In this document: positions 4,798 to 5,057 of the stretch, in pieces
Layout of the letters: every line of letters starts with the position of its first letter
Numbering within the stretch: position 1 is the stretch's first letter
Assembly: GCA_919901895.1 (NCBI GenBank)
Contig: CAKKQI010000216.1
Span: 1-5,057 of the forward strand
From: Candidatus Brocadiaceae bacterium
Lineage (GTDB): Bacteria > Planctomycetota > MHYJ01 > JACQXL01 > CAKKQI01
Length of the DNA: 5,057 nucleotides
Reading direction: 5' to 3'
The notes under the pieces: generated by a model
The model's database searches: none
What the model saw: only the letters and a program-made list of their open reading frames with translations
What the model was told of the DNA's origin: nothing
Translations under genes and position numbers: made by a program

Positions 4798-4842
4798 TAG
4801 CGGCGGGGCTTGCCCCGATTAACATCGGGGCTTGTTCCCGCC
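4798..4842. repeat. Intergenic nested GC-rich hairpin, best-preserved repeat copy
   Basis: The outer arms GGCGGG (4802-4807) and CCCGCC (4837-4842) enclose a perfect inner hairpin GCCCCGAT-TAAC-ATCGGGGC (4812-4831). A competing stem GGGGC-TT-GCCCC (4805-4816) is also possible. The left flank TAGCGGCGGG is the same as at 259-268. It lies 26 bp before the next gene. The inner arms CCCCGAT/ATCGGGG reappear inside that gene at 4984-5000. It is likely a non-coding palindromic element that may be dispersed in the genome. It could act on mRNA stability or termination, or may be passive. Confidence 0.65.
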
Positions 4843-4868
4843 ATAATAATTGATTCCGATCTGCTTAA

Positions 4869-5057
4869 ATGAATCTTAAAAAGATTGCGGTTACCCTTAT
4901 TTTTTTATCTGTCTTTTTTTTGCTTGTTTTCTGTTTGCCGCTGCAAACCGCCGGGCCGGACAACAATAAAACAGACCTGCCGTCCCCGATGGAATCGGGG
5001 TCTGATATTCTTGAAAACCGCGTCAATCAACTCCTTAAAAAATATCATCTGGAAAAG
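4869..5057 (+). CDS. Unrecognised protein with N-terminal hydrophobic leader, 5' part only
   Basis: The frame is open from ATG 4869 to the right edge (63 codons), so the gene is truncated by the window. An in-frame TAA directly abuts the ATG (4866-4868), so no earlier start is possible. The product begins MNLKK, followed by a hydrophobic core (residues 6-25) and then a polar linker (about 29-45) rich in N, D, P and S. The last part, DILENRVNQLLKKYHLEK, looks helical. This is the shape of a secreted or membrane-anchored protein. The Cys at residue 22 follows Phe and does not make a convincing lipobox. The linker SPMESG (39-44) is coded by a perfect palindrome (4984-5000) identical in its arms to the hairpin in the preceding spacer. 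No Shine-Dalgarno sequence is seen. I cannot name a family from this fragment. An alternative start at Met41 would remove the leader and is less likely. Confidence 0.65.
   Translation, partial: MNLKKIAVTLIFLSVFFLLVFCLPLQTAGPDNNKTDLPSPMESGSDILENRVNQLLKKYHLEK
4984..5000. repeat. Palindrome in the last open reading frame sharing arms with the spacer hairpin
   Basis: CCCCGAT-GGA-ATCGGGG is a perfect 7-bp inverted repeat with a 3-nt centre. The arms are identical to CCCCGAT and ATCGGGG at 4813-4819 and 4824-4830, about 170 bp upstream, while the loop differs. It lies in the polar linker just after the hydrophobic leader. Confidence 0.65.

Noticed and set aside
4832..4860. Promoter for the last gene (TTGTTC ... 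TCCGAT)
   Set aside because: The -35 and -10 matches are both poor, and the -35 falls within the arm of the palindromic repeat. It is not strong enough to annotate.
4869..4940. Lipoprotein signal at Cys22 of the last gene
   Set aside because: The residues before the Cys are L-V-F. The -1 position should be G, A or S, so this is not a convincing lipobox.

Overview
The window looks like chromosomal DNA from a Gram-negative-type (diderm) bacterium of moderate GC content. It encodes a bifunctional HldE enzyme for ADP-heptose, the sugar donor for LPS core, together with the bacterial acyl-phosphate route to phosphatidic acid (PlsY and GpsA). Four things would suit an uncultivated candidate phylum such as Omnitrophota: the gene mix, mostly Shine-Dalgarno-poor starts, a GDGAWG variant in GpsA, and many GC-rich palindromic repeats. 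That placement is inference from overall style, not from a diagnostic marker.

Layout. (1) Positions 1-201, minus strand: the N-terminal end of a membrane protein of the CNNM/DUF21 (HlyC/CorC, 'hemolysin-like') family, running off the left edge. (2) Positions 202-461: a divergent intergenic region with several GC-rich hairpins/repeats and candidate promoters. (3) Positions 462-4632, plus strand: four genes in a probable operon, namely a deoxyhypusine-synthase-like protein, hldE, plsY and gpsA. The gaps are 31, 1 and 2 bp. (4) Positions 4633-4868: a 236-bp spacer packed with hairpins. It holds a 10-bp-stem hairpin just after gpsA that may be a terminator, then several members of a GGCGGG...CCCGCC repeat family. 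(5) Positions 4869-5057, plus strand: the start of an unrecognised protein with a hydrophobic leader, running off the right edge.

How the genes fit together. GpsA reduces dihydroxyacetone phosphate to sn-glycerol-3-phosphate, and PlsY acylates that product to lysophosphatidic acid, so the two adjacent genes encode consecutive steps of phospholipid synthesis. HldE phosphorylates heptose-7-phosphate and later adenylylates heptose-1-phosphate for the LPS inner core. The block is therefore an envelope-building operon. The first gene, a deoxyhypusine-synthase-like protein of unknown role in a bacterium, is the functional puzzle.

The most unusual DNA-level signal is a set of perfect or near-perfect GC-rich palindromes that occur in the spacers and also, in frame, inside genes. 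Two related ones in the first operon gene each encode Pro-Pro-Gly. A CCCCGAT/ATCGGGG stem is shared between the right-hand spacer and the last open reading frame. A 16-bp perfect palindrome lies in gpsA.
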